Of a stretch of DNA of 37,176 nucleotides, positions 23,376 to 31,929 are shown one piece after another; position 1 is the first letter of the stretch, and every line of letters starts with the position of its first letter. This stretch comes from Myxococcota bacterium (GTDB taxonomy: Bacteria > Myxococcota > Kuafuiibacteriia > Kuafuiibacteriales > Kuafuiibacteriaceae). Location of the stretch: positions 1-37,176 of the forward strand of contig JANQQN010000241.1 in assembly GCA_028289325.1 (NCBI GenBank), given 5' to 3'. The notes below the pieces were generated by a model. The model searched no databases and was not told the DNA's origin. It was given only the letters and a program-made list of their open reading frames with translations. Position numbers and translations under genes: made by a program.

Positions 23376-25058
23376 ATGGAATGGCTCATCGAAACGCTTC
23401 GTGTCCTCCGGGAGGTTCGGGACTGGACGGACCATCGCTCGCTCGACCGCAACAAGCGGCGAATCGCGACCCGCAACGCCGTCCATCGAGCGGTGAAGGT
23501 CGCCGAATCGACCCTCGCCGCCAACGAAACCCCGACCGACGCCCGTCCCCAGGTCACCCCACTCGGCCCTGCGCGAACTCACCGCCCGGCGCCGACGGAT
23601 CGACCCCGTCGCCCCCGAGGCGCGGCCGACCCTCGTCCCGCCGAGCGGCAGGCGATTCCGCTGGACCAGATCGATCCCCAGGCGCTGTCGGCGATCCGCC
23701 GGCTGCGACGGTACGGCTATCGCGCCTACCTGGTCGGCGGTTGCGTCCGCGATCTGCTGTTGGGCTTCACGCCCAAAGACTTTGATATCGCGACCGACGC
23801 CCGGCCCGAAGAGATCAAATCGATGTTCCGAAACAGTCGGATCATCGGCCGGCGCTTCCGCCTCGTTCACTTGTACTACCGCGGCGGCAAGGTCTTGGAG
23901 GTCTCGACGTTCCGGGCCCACATCACGGCCGACGACGACGACGCCGACCTCCTGATCAAACGGGACAACGTCTTCGGCTCCGAGGAGGAAGACGCGCGCC
24001 GGCGCGATTTCACGATCAACGGGCTGTTCTACGACGTCGGAACCGGCCGCATCATCGACCACGTCGGCGGCCTGCACGACATCCGTCAGCGCTACCTGCG
24101 CATGATCGGCGACCCGGATATTCGCCTGCGCGAAGACCCGGTGCGCATCCTGCGTGCGATCCGATTCACGGCCAAGCTCAAGGTTCGGATGGATCCCGAC
24201 CTTCACGCCTCGATCCGGGCCAATCGAGACGAGATCAGCAAGTGCGCGCCGGCGCGGGTCATGGAAGAGACCTTGCGGCTGCTGCGCATCGGCCACGCCG
24301 AGCGGACGGTAGAGCTGATGGATGACCTGGGGGTGCTGCCGGTGCTGCTGCCGGAGATCCGCGCCTTCTTGGACGGCCATATTCCGGGGGTCGATCTTCC
24401 GGTGCCGGAGGACCAGCTCCCGACCAATGCGCATCTCATGAAGCGCCACCTGCAGGAGCTCGACCACATGGTCCGAAACCAAGACGTCTCCGATGAGGTC
24501 GTTCTCGGTGCGCTCCTCTACACCCCGCTCATCCGGGCCATCGATGCCGAAGACGACAACCCCCGCGACCGAAACCGGGTCGTGAGCCACTTCCTGTCGA
24601 GCATCGGCGGCCGCATCAACCTTACCCGCCGTCTCTCGGAGCATCTACGGCAGATATTCATGGCTCAGCGCAGCCTCTTGCCCCACTCGGGAACTCGACG
24701 CCGGCGCGGTCGGCGTCGCAGCAACGATGCGGCGCTGGTTCGAAAGCCGTTCTTCGACGACGCGGTCGACCTGCTCGAGATCCACCTGCGCGCGATGGAC
24801 CGCGATCTGGACGTCGTCGAGAAGTGGCGCCGAAAATCGAAGGCGCACGCCGAGGGTCGACCCTTAGACGACGAGCCCCTGGACCCCTCGGTCAACGGCG
24901 CGGCCACCGCGAGCGAGATCGACGATCGGGACCCGTCGGACGAAGAGGAACGCGCCAGCGGCCAGGATGGCGGGCGACGCCGACGCCGGCGACGACCCCG
25001 TCGGAAGAAGAACGCGGCGACCGACACCGCCGCCACCTCCCCCGAAGGTACGGCCTGA
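23376..25058 (+). CDS. pcnB: Poly(A) polymerase / CCA-adding-type nucleotidyltransferase
   Basis: 560 residues from ATG 23376; no Shine-Dalgarno is visible. After a basic, low-complexity N-terminus (about 1-95), the class II nucleotidyltransferase head begins: 'YLVGGCVRDLLLGFTPKDFD' at about 117-136, with the DxD metal pair in 'DFDIATDA'. It continues with 'RRRDFTINGLFYD' and 'LREDPVRILRAIRF', the tRNA nucleotidyltransferase/PAP signature. The C-terminal half has the 'LGVLPVLLPEI' and 'VLGALLYTPLI' helices typical of bacterial PcnB. The last 100 residues are acidic, then very Arg-rich ('RRRRRRPRRKKN'). PAP I-type function, 3' polyadenylation that promotes RNA decay, is favoured over CCA addition, but motif reading alone cannot settle it. 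Confidence 0.85.
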   Translation: MEWLIETLRVLREVRDWTDHRSLDRNKRRIATRNAVHRAVKVAESTLAANETPTDARPQVTPLGPARTHRPAPTDRPRRPRGAADPRPAERQAIPLDQIDPQALSAIRRLRRYGYRAYLVGGCVRDLLLGFTPKDFDIATDARPEEIKSMFRNSRIIGRRFRLVHLYYRGGKVLEVSTFRAHITADDDDADLLIKRDNVFGSEEEDARRRDFTINGLFYDVGTGRIIDHVGGLHDIRQRYLRMIGDPDIRLREDPVRILRAIRFTAKLKVRMDPDLHASIRANRDEISKCAPARVMEETLRLLRIGHAERTVELMDDLGVLPVLLPEIRAFLDGHIPGVDLPVPEDQLPTNAHLMKRHLQELDHMVRNQDVSDEVVLGALLYTPLIRAIDAEDDNPRDRNRVVSHFLSSIGGRINLTRRLSEHLRQIFMAQRSLLPHSGTRRRRGRRRSNDAALVRKPFFDDAVDLLEIHLRAMDRDLDVVEKWRRKSKAHAEGRPLDDEPLDPSVNGAATASEIDDRDPSDEEERASGQDGGRRRRRRRPRRKKNAATDTAATSPEGTA

Positions 25059-25067
25059 CCCTCTCAG

Positions 25068-25134
25068 CCTTGCCGTGGCCGCCCTGAAGGCGGGTGCTGG
25101 AGGCAAGGAAGGCGGCCTTCAGGCGGCCTTTTCC
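25068..25134. terminator. Structured convergent 3' region
   Basis: CCTTGCC (25068-25074) pairs with GGCAAGG (25102-25108) and encloses an inner CCGCC-CTGAA-GGCGG hairpin. Next to it, 25107-25134 can fold GGAAGGC with GCCTTTTCC around a GCC-TTCA-GGC core. A 10-base direct repeat, AGGCGGCCTT, is also present. The structures lie between the stop of the rightward pcnB-like gene and the leftward small gene, whose stop codon sits in the second loop. They probably terminate both. Confidence 0.4.
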
Positions 25135-25235
25135 TCCCGAATCTTGGCGATGCGCGCCTTGAGCGCCTTCTTCTCCTGCCGATGCTTGATCCGCCGCAGC
25201 ATCTTGGTTCGCTTATGCTTGCTCTTCGAGGCCAT
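25119..25235 (-). CDS. 38-residue highly basic protein
   Basis: Start 'MASKSKHKRTKMLRRIKHRQ', with AGGTGA just upstream of the ATG (25235). It continues as an amphipathic Lys/Ala/Ile helix and ends 'REEKAA'. About 40% of residues are Lys or Arg, as in very small ribosome-associated proteins such as bTHX or the COX24/AURKAIP1 type, but no family signature is matched. It follows an rRNA methyltransferase-like gene and a TPR gene, and it sits 43 bases after the TPR stop. It is too short for many gene finders. Coding is supported by the Shine-Dalgarno, the composition and clean start/stop placement. RNA binding is a guess. Confidence 0.7.
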   Translation of the reverse strand: MASKSKHKRTKMLRRIKHRQEKKALKARIAKIREEKAA

Positions 25236-25278
25236 CGTTCACCTGTCCCTCATCAGTTTTGCCGACCTGAGGAAGCCC

Positions 25279-26433
25279 TCACGTCGGGCTGAGGGCGTTT
25301 GGTCGCGCGCGCGAACGCACTCGGTCAAGCAGGCTGTGCAGCAACTCGACCTGGCGGGCGGTGGGCGACGCCTGCGAACCGAACTTCTGCGCCTCTATCG
25401 GAGGTTCGGCCAGGTTGGCCGGCCCGAACGGGTCGAACGGAATAGCGTCGTAGGGCTCCGCGGCGGAGACTGGCGCCTCGACGGGACGGACCATGGGCTC
25501 GTCCTCCAGGTCTTCGGACAGCGGCGCATTCGCGGGCCGGCTGCGCGGGACGTCGAGGTCTCGGGGCGGGTCGGCAGCCTCGGCGGTCGGTTCGTCGCCG
25601 GCGGGGTCCAGCGGAGCAACAGGGACCGCGACCGGAACCGGGGTGGGCGCCTCCGGCACCTGAACCACCGGCATCGGGATCGCCTGCTCGGGCGGTGGAC
25701 CGACCTCGGTCTGCTCGAGATCTTCGTCATCGACCTCCTCCCGCAAGTCGTAGGCCCACGGCATCGACCGGGAGGGCGCCTCGGGCACCGGCGCCCGGGT
25801 GACCGGGGGCGCGGGGGGCTGACTGGTCGATGAGGCAGGCCGGGGTGTCGTAGGCGCCGCCGGCTCGGCGAGGCCCCGCGCGCGCGCCTCAGCGAGGGCC
25901 CGCGCCCGCGCGATGGCTTCCTGGCGGGCGGGATCCGCGGCGCGACCCGGAATCTGAGACCGCGCGCGAACCTCGGCGCTGCGGCGAGCGCGCTGTACCG
26001 CTTCCTGCCGAGAGGCCTCGTTCGTCCCGTTGGGTGCCCCGGGGGTGGCCAGATCTGCCGTCGCGCGAGCGAGATCCGGGCGCCCGGACGCCTCGGCTTG
26101 CTGGCGCAGCCTTCCCGCCACTTCGAGCGCGAGATCCCGCAGGCGCTGATTGCCCGGGTCTTTGGCGAGGGCGGCCCGCAGAAGCTTCAAGCCTTCGACC
26201 AGGCGCCCGGCCTGGATGTACGCGTGGGCGTACCGCAACGGCTCGGCCTGAATGCGGGCCTGGGCTTCTTCGCGCTGCTTGACGAGGTGTTCGACCTGCT
26301 GGATGCGGTTGCGAAGCTGGGCGTCGTTGGGTCGATAGCGCAGAAGCGTGGACAGCGTTTGGTGCGCAGAGCGCAGGTCGCCGCGGCGAAGCTGCTCCAG
26401 CGCGTGCTGCTCCAGAACCTCCTGCTTGTCCAC
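25279..26433 (-). CDS. TPR protein with proline-rich disordered tail
   Basis: 384 residues from GTG 26433. The N-terminal 130 residues are TPR-like helices ('LEQLRRGDLRSAHQTLSTLL', 'AHAYIQAGRLVEGLKLLRAA'). Next is an internal repeat of the pattern 'RQEA..RAR..AE.RAR' (two copies, about 141-188). A roughly 170-residue Pro/Ala/Val/Glu-rich stretch follows with 'MPVVQVPEAPTPVPVAVPV'. The C-terminus returns to a helix, 'TARQVELLHSLLDRVRSRAR'. No signal peptide or membrane span, so it is probably cytoplasmic. It is likely an adaptor or scaffold with a flexible linker between two interaction ends. Not assigned to a named family. Confidence 0.8.
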   Translation of the reverse strand: MDKQEVLEQHALEQLRRGDLRSAHQTLSTLLRYRPNDAQLRNRIQQVEHLVKQREEAQARIQAEPLRYAHAYIQAGRLVEGLKLLRAALAKDPGNQRLRDLALEVAGRLRQQAEASGRPDLARATADLATPGAPNGTNEASRQEAVQRARRSAEVRARSQIPGRAADPARQEAIARARALAEARARGLAEPAAPTTPRPASSTSQPPAPPVTRAPVPEAPSRSMPWAYDLREEVDDEDLEQTEVGPPPEQAIPMPVVQVPEAPTPVPVAVPVAPLDPAGDEPTAEAADPPRDLDVPRSRPANAPLSEDLEDEPMVRPVEAPVSAAEPYDAIPFDPFGPANLAEPPIEAQKFGSQASPTARQVELLHSLLDRVRSRARPNALSPT

Positions 26434-26471
26434 GGTTTGATGCGGATACGATCAAGCCATCCGCAACACAA
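26434..26471 (-). promoter_or_regulatory. Possible internal promoter before the TPR gene
   Basis: TTGTGT (26471-26466), 17 bases, TATCCG (26448-26443), nine bases, then GTG 26433. It would start transcription inside the 3' end of the methyltransferase gene. Matches are moderate only. Confidence 0.25.
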
Positions 26472-27417
26472 GCGTCTTCAGATAGTCGCCCCGATCCAAT
26501 CCATCGGTGTCGGGGCCGGCAGGATGATCCCACGCCGGCAAACCGAGCTCAACCATCAGTTCGGCCGCCCGACCCTGCCCGTCCGCGGCGTCCTCGATAG
26601 CCCGCAGGAGCCGGTCGGTGGTCAACCCACGAGCATGGGTTGAAAAAACCAGCACCCCCGATGGCGCGAGTTTACGCATCGCCCCGCCCAACAGCGCTTG
26701 AAGCTGCTTCGTCAGGCTGAACGTCTTTCCGTAGGCGCGCCCCATGACCGGGGGATCGAGGATGACCAAGCCGTATTGGCCCGACGGCCCACGGCGCAGA
26801 TGAGCCATCACATCGTCGGCGAACCACCGGTGCTCATCGGGGGCGAGACCGCTCGCCGCCATGTTGGCCCGCCCCCAGCGAAGGGCCCGTTTCGACGCAT
26901 CGACGCTGGTCACCCGCTTCGCGCCCGCCAGCGCCGCGTGCACCGAAAATGCCCCGGTGTACGCGAACAGGTTAAGAACTTCGACCCCCGCCGCCCACTG
27001 CCGGATCCGCTGACGGGTGTCGCGGTGGTCGAGGAACAGTCCGGTCTGCAGACCGTCGTTCAGCCGGCATTCGAAGGTCGCGTCGCCTTCCCGAATCAGC
27101 ATCGGATCTTGGACCCCGGCCCCGTGAATGACTTGGCTCGTCGCGTCCGAGGCTCGAGGGGCCACCGTCTTCTTCACCACCGCCGCCGGCGCCCACCTCC
27201 GCACGCAGGCATCGACCCAGGCTGCGACGACCTCGAAGGGCACCGTCGAGCGAGCGGCGACGATGATGTGGTCGCGATAACCATCGATCACCAGCCCCGG
27301 GGGCGCGCCGTCACCCGTCCCGTTCACCCATCGAAACGCATCCAGGGGGCGCACGGGCGGCGCTTGCGCCTGTCGGCGCTGAACAGCGCGCGCGAGACAC
27401 TCGTCGGGCGAAGACAC
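26452..27417 (-). CDS. RlmI-like class I rRNA methyltransferase
   Basis: 321 residues from GTG 27417, with AAGGTG upstream. Motif I region 'VLNLFAYTGAFSVHAALAGA', then 'VTSVDASKRALRWGRANMAA', and the catalytic-type 'VILDPPVMGRAYGKTFSL'. The N-terminal part carries 'GLVIDGYRDHIIV' and the 'DGLQTGLFLDHRDTR' block shared with RlmI/RlmK-like enzymes, but no N-terminal PUA domain as in E. coli RlmI. The 'LDPPVMGR' form resembles the PF10672-type proteins rather than 'DPPAFAK'. It is predicted to methylate rRNA; the position is unknown. It lies nine bases downstream of the met-zincin gene, so co-transcription is likely. Confidence 0.85.
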   Translation of the reverse strand: MSSPDECLARAVQRRQAQAPPVRPLDAFRWVNGTGDGAPPGLVIDGYRDHIIVAARSTVPFEVVAAWVDACVRRWAPAAVVKKTVAPRASDATSQVIHGAGVQDPMLIREGDATFECRLNDGLQTGLFLDHRDTRQRIRQWAAGVEVLNLFAYTGAFSVHAALAGAKRVTSVDASKRALRWGRANMAASGLAPDEHRWFADDVMAHLRRGPSGQYGLVILDPPVMGRAYGKTFSLTKQLQALLGGAMRKLAPSGVLVFSTHARGLTTDRLLRAIEDAADGQGRAAELMVELGLPAWDHPAGPDTDGLDRGDYLKTLVLRMA

Positions 27418-27426
27418 CCCGTCACC

Positions 27427-30400
27427 TTACTGCGGGCTGGGCACCTCGGCGATGCGATTGAATTTGCGGACCTGATCGATGTAACCGACCCGCTCGTTGA
27501 GCGCGGAGCGGGCGAGCTCGTAGGCCCGGCACGCGTCGGCCTGGGTCGCCCATCGGTTGCCGTCCTCGGTGAGCGGTCCCACCGCCGTCCCTTCTTCGCA
27601 GCCGGCCCTCGCCGGTTCGTACGCCTCGGCCACGAACGCGTTCGCCGCGTCGAGCAGATTGGCCCCCACCCCCCAGTTCCGATACTGGGGCGGGTCCTGG
27701 TTCTGATGCCACCGGTCGCCGTAATACGCCGGAAAGTCCTGCAAGAAGCCCGTCTCGGACACGGGGGGAATGACCGGGGCTCGATAGGTGATCAGCGTTT
27801 CGGGGTCGGTAAAGGTGGTGATGGTCATGTCGGGCGGGTACTCGACGTCTTCCGGAGTGCCCAAGATGGAAATCTTCGTGAATCGATACATCTCCGGCGC
27901 GTAGTCTTGGACCGACGACCAGTTGCCGAGGCTGTAGGCCAGCGCCTGGTACTGTAGGGTCCAGCTCCACGACGGCTCGATCTCCGGGAACTGGGTGAGC
28001 CACTCGCGCACCGACGAACCGTCTTCTCGCGCCTCGTCGAACAGGGGCATGTACCGAACGTAGCGTTCCTGGGTCGTGGGGTCGGTCACCACGTGGGAGC
28101 GATAGCCGGTGTGGTCACCCTCGATGAGCGACGCGAACCGCTGCAGCATGGGGTCGAGATACACCCGCAGGTATCCCAACGAGAACGACCGTCGATCGAA
28201 TACGTCACTGAAGTCCCGCACGAATCGCCCTGACGACGTGGTCATCTGCTGAATGACAGCCAGCTTGTCGTAATAGAACCCGATGACGTTCGGCTCGTAA
28301 AAGTAGTCGTCGCTCCAGAAGCTCTCCAGATAGTAGCCGCCGCCGAACCCGAGAGGGACGTCGTACGGCTGCGCGCAGGCCCCTTCCCCCGCATATCTCC
28401 GATAGATGTTGGCATCGATATCGAGACAATACCGCCCTGGCTCGGGAGCCTGAAGCACCCGCTCCAAGAAGTTCACCCCCCGGTACGCGGCTTCCGCCCA
28501 GTCTTCGTAGAGATCGGCCTCGAACGCCGACCGACGAGTAAACAGGTAGTACCGGAACATGTTGGTCATGTGGAACAGTCGCCGACCCTGGAGCCGAGAG
28601 ACGTACTGTCTCGGGTCTCCCCAGGTGTCTTTGAGCCGGTCCCGCCGAAAGTGATTGAACACGTAGTCGCGGTCGAAGCGATTGATGTGGTTCTGGATGG
28701 CCTCTTCGAAATCCCAGCCCGTGTCGAAGCGCTGGCAGAACGGATTCGCGAAGTCGGCGTACAGATCCGAGCAGTACGCGTGTCTGACCGGATATTGGTA
28801 ACTGGACCAGTCGAAGCCCTTGTCGTCGACGATCCCGTCGCCGTCGGAGTCCACGCCGTCGGCCGACTCATCGATCCCCGTCGACAGGTCGTCGTATTCC
28901 GGTAAGGACAGCAATACATCGCGTTGCTGGCGAACGAGGAAGTCGGTGGACACGAACTTCCGGGCCCCGTTCAGGTTCCTCGGCCTCGGCTCCAGTTGCT
29001 TGATCTGGGCCAATAGCCAGTTGACGTCGTCGAAGAAGATCGAGCATCCGCTCGCCCCGTTGCGTTGGGACGAGCTTTCGAAGCGGGCTACGAACTGGCG
29101 GTACAGGTCGTCCATGGCCGAATCGCAGGAGGGGTTGCCGTCGTACCCTCCGGCGCAGGCCGCCTGATCCACGGCCGGCTGGGAGAGGATCCGGGGCATG
29201 TGCTCGGGGCCCATCCACTGCAACACCGAAGGGAGCCCCCAAAAACTGTCGCTGTGTCCGCACCGGCGGGCGAAGGTCCCGTACTTTCGAGGGTCGGGGA
29301 TGGACACCGCCTCCCCGTCCCAGACTTCCTGAATCTGTCCGTACTGAAAGCGAATCGCCGCTTCGTCGTACGTCCCGATCCCGTGAAACCCGTTGAGAGG
29401 CACGTCGAAGGCGTAGTCCATGACCGACGCGTACTTGAACTCGTTGCCTCGGGTCTTGTTCTGCTCGCTGGGCGGGTCGGCCCAGTGCTGGACGGCGGTC
29501 TCCGCGCCGCACTCGGTCGCCCCTTCCGGACACGACCACCAAAAGTCCGGTTTGTAGTTGAGCGGGTCCATCGAGGACTCGAAGTTGTGGCGAAGGCCGA
29601 CGGTGTGGCCAACCTCGTGGGCACCGACGGCCTTGAACATCTCTTCGCGCACGAGGGCGAAGATGTCTTCTCGCGACCAGCCCTTGACCGCCTCCGCGAG
29701 CCCCGACGAGTTGGGATCGAAGAAGTCGGCCATATCCACGGCGTTGCGACCCAGCTCGTACGCCGACCGGAGGAATTCGTTGGAATCCGGGGTGGTGCCC
29801 CAATTGACGACCGACGCCGCCTCGAACGCTTCGGGGCTCACTTGGCCGGGGGCCAGGTCGACCAAGCCCTGGCTCGGATCCAGACCGGGTGGGGAGATGG
29901 CCCCGAAGGGCTGAAAGAGCGTAGGGCCCGCGAACCCTCGGAGCATCTCTTCGGTGACCAGGTACTCCCGTTCGATGTCCGTGCCTCGCCACATCTCGGC
30001 GAATCGGCGCTCCTGTCCCCCGATGGGAGCGTCGTCGAACAGAGGGCCGCCATTTTGGGCGATGAGGCGGTCCTCGTGGCTCATCAGCAGGCCTCGGACC
30101 TGGGACCGGATTCCGTTGTTCTGCATCGTGCGCCGAGACACGATCTCCCGCCGAGTGATGTCGCCCCGGAACAGCTCTTCTTCGTCGAGGTCTCCGTTGA
30201 GCCACTGCAGAACGTCGACCTCTCGCTGGGCGATCTGATCCCCGGCGTTGCCGAAGTAGTTCGCGATGTTCCCACCGATGAACTCGCCGGTCTCCGGATC
30301 TTGAGCGAACTGCGCGATCCCCAGGGGCCCCTGAATGTTCTCATCGATGTAATTCAGGAAGTTGTATCGAAGATCGCCCAGCCGTTGCCAGGTAAACGCG

Positions 30401-31929
30401 AGCTCGACCCCGTCTCGCTCCGCGATCTTCGGGTCGAGGGTCTTGCCCTGCTGAAGCTCGGCGAACTGTACCGCCGCGCAGACCTGCTCGACGTTCCCTT
30501 TCGCCACCCGTCCGGTGTCGGCCACCACTCGCGCTACGACGTCGGACAGCCCGTTAGCCTCCGCGTAGGCGGTGATGCCGGCCGGATTGCAGTCGTTGAC
30601 CGCGAACTGGAACATGCCGCCTCCGACCTCGGATCGCACGCGTTCAACGCTGGACAACAATTGCGAACGACGGACGCCAGTCCCGCTCTGCAGCGCGTCC
30701 TCGTGGTACTTCAACATCGCTACCGTCTCGTCGAACGGTATCGACCACGATTCGGCCATCTCGGTCGCGCTGTCCACCAGGTCCTCGGGGAAGGTCGTGT
30801 TGCCGTAGAAGACGATCGGCTCCGCCTCGCGGCCCGCGTAGGGGATCCGTTCGGAGCCCGCGAAGGAGTCTCGCCACAGGTCGTACCGCCCGGCCAGGTA
30901 GATGCGGCCGGTCCGGGTAAGGAACCGCTCGCGGTCGAACGCGACGCGGAGGGTCCGGAAGTTGCCGTACGCCCCGTCGTAATCCCAGGTTTGAATCGTG
31001 CACTCGCTCGGGTCCCGAGCGCCCTCACACGGCCGCCCCTCGAAGTTGAGGACGATCGCGCGGCCGTCGTCATCCTTCAGTTCAACGACGTCGGGATAAT
31101 ACAACGACTCGTAGTCGTCGTCGGGGTCGATCCGCTGAAACGACAGGCGCACCTTCGCGTTCGCGGCCCCGCATCGCCCCGCGCCCTGCGCGAGCTGCAT
31201 CATCAAGCAGATGTACTCCGACGGTTCCAGGCTATAGACGTTCGTGACGTCGAAGTAGTCCTCGGTGAAGAACGGGCGGTCGGGATTCGTCTCTTCGTTG
31301 CCCTGGACGTAGAACTTCACCGCCGCCTGACCGCTGAGCGTTCCGCTTGGATAGTTGTTGAAGCCGATGGTGAACGCGGTGTTCTGGCGGACCAGGTTCT
31401 CGGACCAGTCGACACGAAAGTATCGTCGCTCGTTCCACGGCCGATCGGTGGTGTTCTCGGAGATGACGTTGGTTTCGACCCCGGTGGTTCGGTTGTACTC
31501 CCTTTGAATGTCGAAGTGGCTCTCGATCGGAAAAGCCGCGACCGGGGCGCCGAAGAAGTCTTCGCCTTCCTCGGTCAAGCCCTCCGCGTAGGGCAGAAAC
31601 TCGAAGGAGCGATAGGCGATCAGCAGGTCTTCGGTGATCTCCCAGCGGATCTTCTCCGTCGTCGACACCACACCTTCGAACACCGTCGAGACCCCGAAGA
31701 AGCCGACGTACTGGGGGCTGTCGGGGTCCGCCTCCACCACCGTCGCGCGATGATACCATAGGCCCGAGAACATCTCTTTGGGCAGCGCGTTGGGCTGCGT
31801 GCGGTCGATACTGCGAACCTCCACCGAACACCCCGCGGCCACTACGACAACGAGCAACGAGACCACACCGACCGAGGACGAAGCCTTCGAAAGTAGCATT
31901 GACACGATCGCTTTCATCGAGGACCTCAT
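27427..31929 (-). CDS. Giant lipoprotein zinc metalloprotease (met-zincin), copy 1
   Basis: 1500 residues from ATG 31929, which overlaps the stop of copy 2 (ATGA). The N-terminal signal segment ends VAAGC, so it is probably a lipoprotein. The active site 'HEVGHTVGLRH' places zinc ligands at His771, His775 and His781 and the general base at Glu772. The Met-turn is 'ASVMDY' with Met837. Together these define a metzincin of the DUF5117/DUF4953-like type. The N-terminal 150 residues match copy 2 ('FPIESHFDIQREY', 'ISENTTDRPWNERRYFRVD'). Near residue 1025 is a calcium-loop-like 'DSDGDGIVDD'. It probably cleaves proteins or peptidoglycan-linked peptides at the cell surface; the substrate is unknown. 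Confidence 0.88.
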   Translation of the reverse strand: MRSSMKAIVSMLLSKASSSVGVVSLLVVVVAAGCSVEVRSIDRTQPNALPKEMFSGLWYHRATVVEADPDSPQYVGFFGVSTVFEGVVSTTEKIRWEITEDLLIAYRSFEFLPYAEGLTEEGEDFFGAPVAAFPIESHFDIQREYNRTTGVETNVISENTTDRPWNERRYFRVDWSENLVRQNTAFTIGFNNYPSGTLSGQAAVKFYVQGNEETNPDRPFFTEDYFDVTNVYSLEPSEYICLMMQLAQGAGRCGAANAKVRLSFQRIDPDDDYESLYYPDVVELKDDDGRAIVLNFEGRPCEGARDPSECTIQTWDYDGAYGNFRTLRVAFDRERFLTRTGRIYLAGRYDLWRDSFAGSERIPYAGREAEPIVFYGNTTFPEDLVDSATEMAESWSIPFDETVAMLKYHEDALQSGTGVRRSQLLSSVERVRSEVGGGMFQFAVNDCNPAGITAYAEANGLSDVVARVVADTGRVAKGNVEQVCAAVQFAELQQGKTLDPKIAERDGVELAFTWQRLGDLRYNFLNYIDENIQGPLGIAQFAQDPETGEFIGGNIANYFGNAGDQIAQREVDVLQWLNGDLDEEELFRGDITRREIVSRRTMQNNGIRSQVRGLLMSHEDRLIAQNGGPLFDDAPIGGQERRFAEMWRGTDIEREYLVTEEMLRGFAGPTLFQPFGAISPPGLDPSQGLVDLAPGQVSPEAFEAASVVNWGTTPDSNEFLRSAYELGRNAVDMADFFDPNSSGLAEAVKGWSREDIFALVREEMFKAVGAHEVGHTVGLRHNFESSMDPLNYKPDFWWSCPEGATECGAETAVQHWADPPSEQNKTRGNEFKYASVMDYAFDVPLNGFHGIGTYDEAAIRFQYGQIQEVWDGEAVSIPDPRKYGTFARRCGHSDSFWGLPSVLQWMGPEHMPRILSQPAVDQAACAGGYDGNPSCDSAMDDLYRQFVARFESSSQRNGASGCSIFFDDVNWLLAQIKQLEPRPRNLNGARKFVSTDFLVRQQRDVLLSLPEYDDLSTGIDESADGVDSDGDGIVDDKGFDWSSYQYPVRHAYCSDLYADFANPFCQRFDTGWDFEEAIQNHINRFDRDYVFNHFRRDRLKDTWGDPRQYVSRLQGRRLFHMTNMFRYYLFTRRSAFEADLYEDWAEAAYRGVNFLERVLQAPEPGRYCLDIDANIYRRYAGEGACAQPYDVPLGFGGGYYLESFWSDDYFYEPNVIGFYYDKLAVIQQMTTSSGRFVRDFSDVFDRRSFSLGYLRVYLDPMLQRFASLIEGDHTGYRSHVVTDPTTQERYVRYMPLFDEAREDGSSVREWLTQFPEIEPSWSWTLQYQALAYSLGNWSSVQDYAPEMYRFTKISILGTPEDVEYPPDMTITTFTDPETLITYRAPVIPPVSETGFLQDFPAYYGDRWHQNQDPPQYRNWGVGANLLDAANAFVAEAYEPARAGCEEGTAVGPLTEDGNRWATQADACRAYELARSALNERVGYIDQVRKFNRIAEVPSPQ

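Noticed and set aside
27417-27432. TAAGGT six bases before GTG 27417 as another leaderless -10
   Set aside because: It overlaps the stop codon of the upstream gene, and AAGGTG is a better reading as a Shine-Dalgarno for a gene inside an operon.
29065-31761. An 898-codon open frame on the plus strand opposite met-zincin copy 1
   Set aside because: It mirrors the codon pattern of the real gene in GC-rich DNA and shows no domain or signal peptide. The minus-strand product has a full protease motif.
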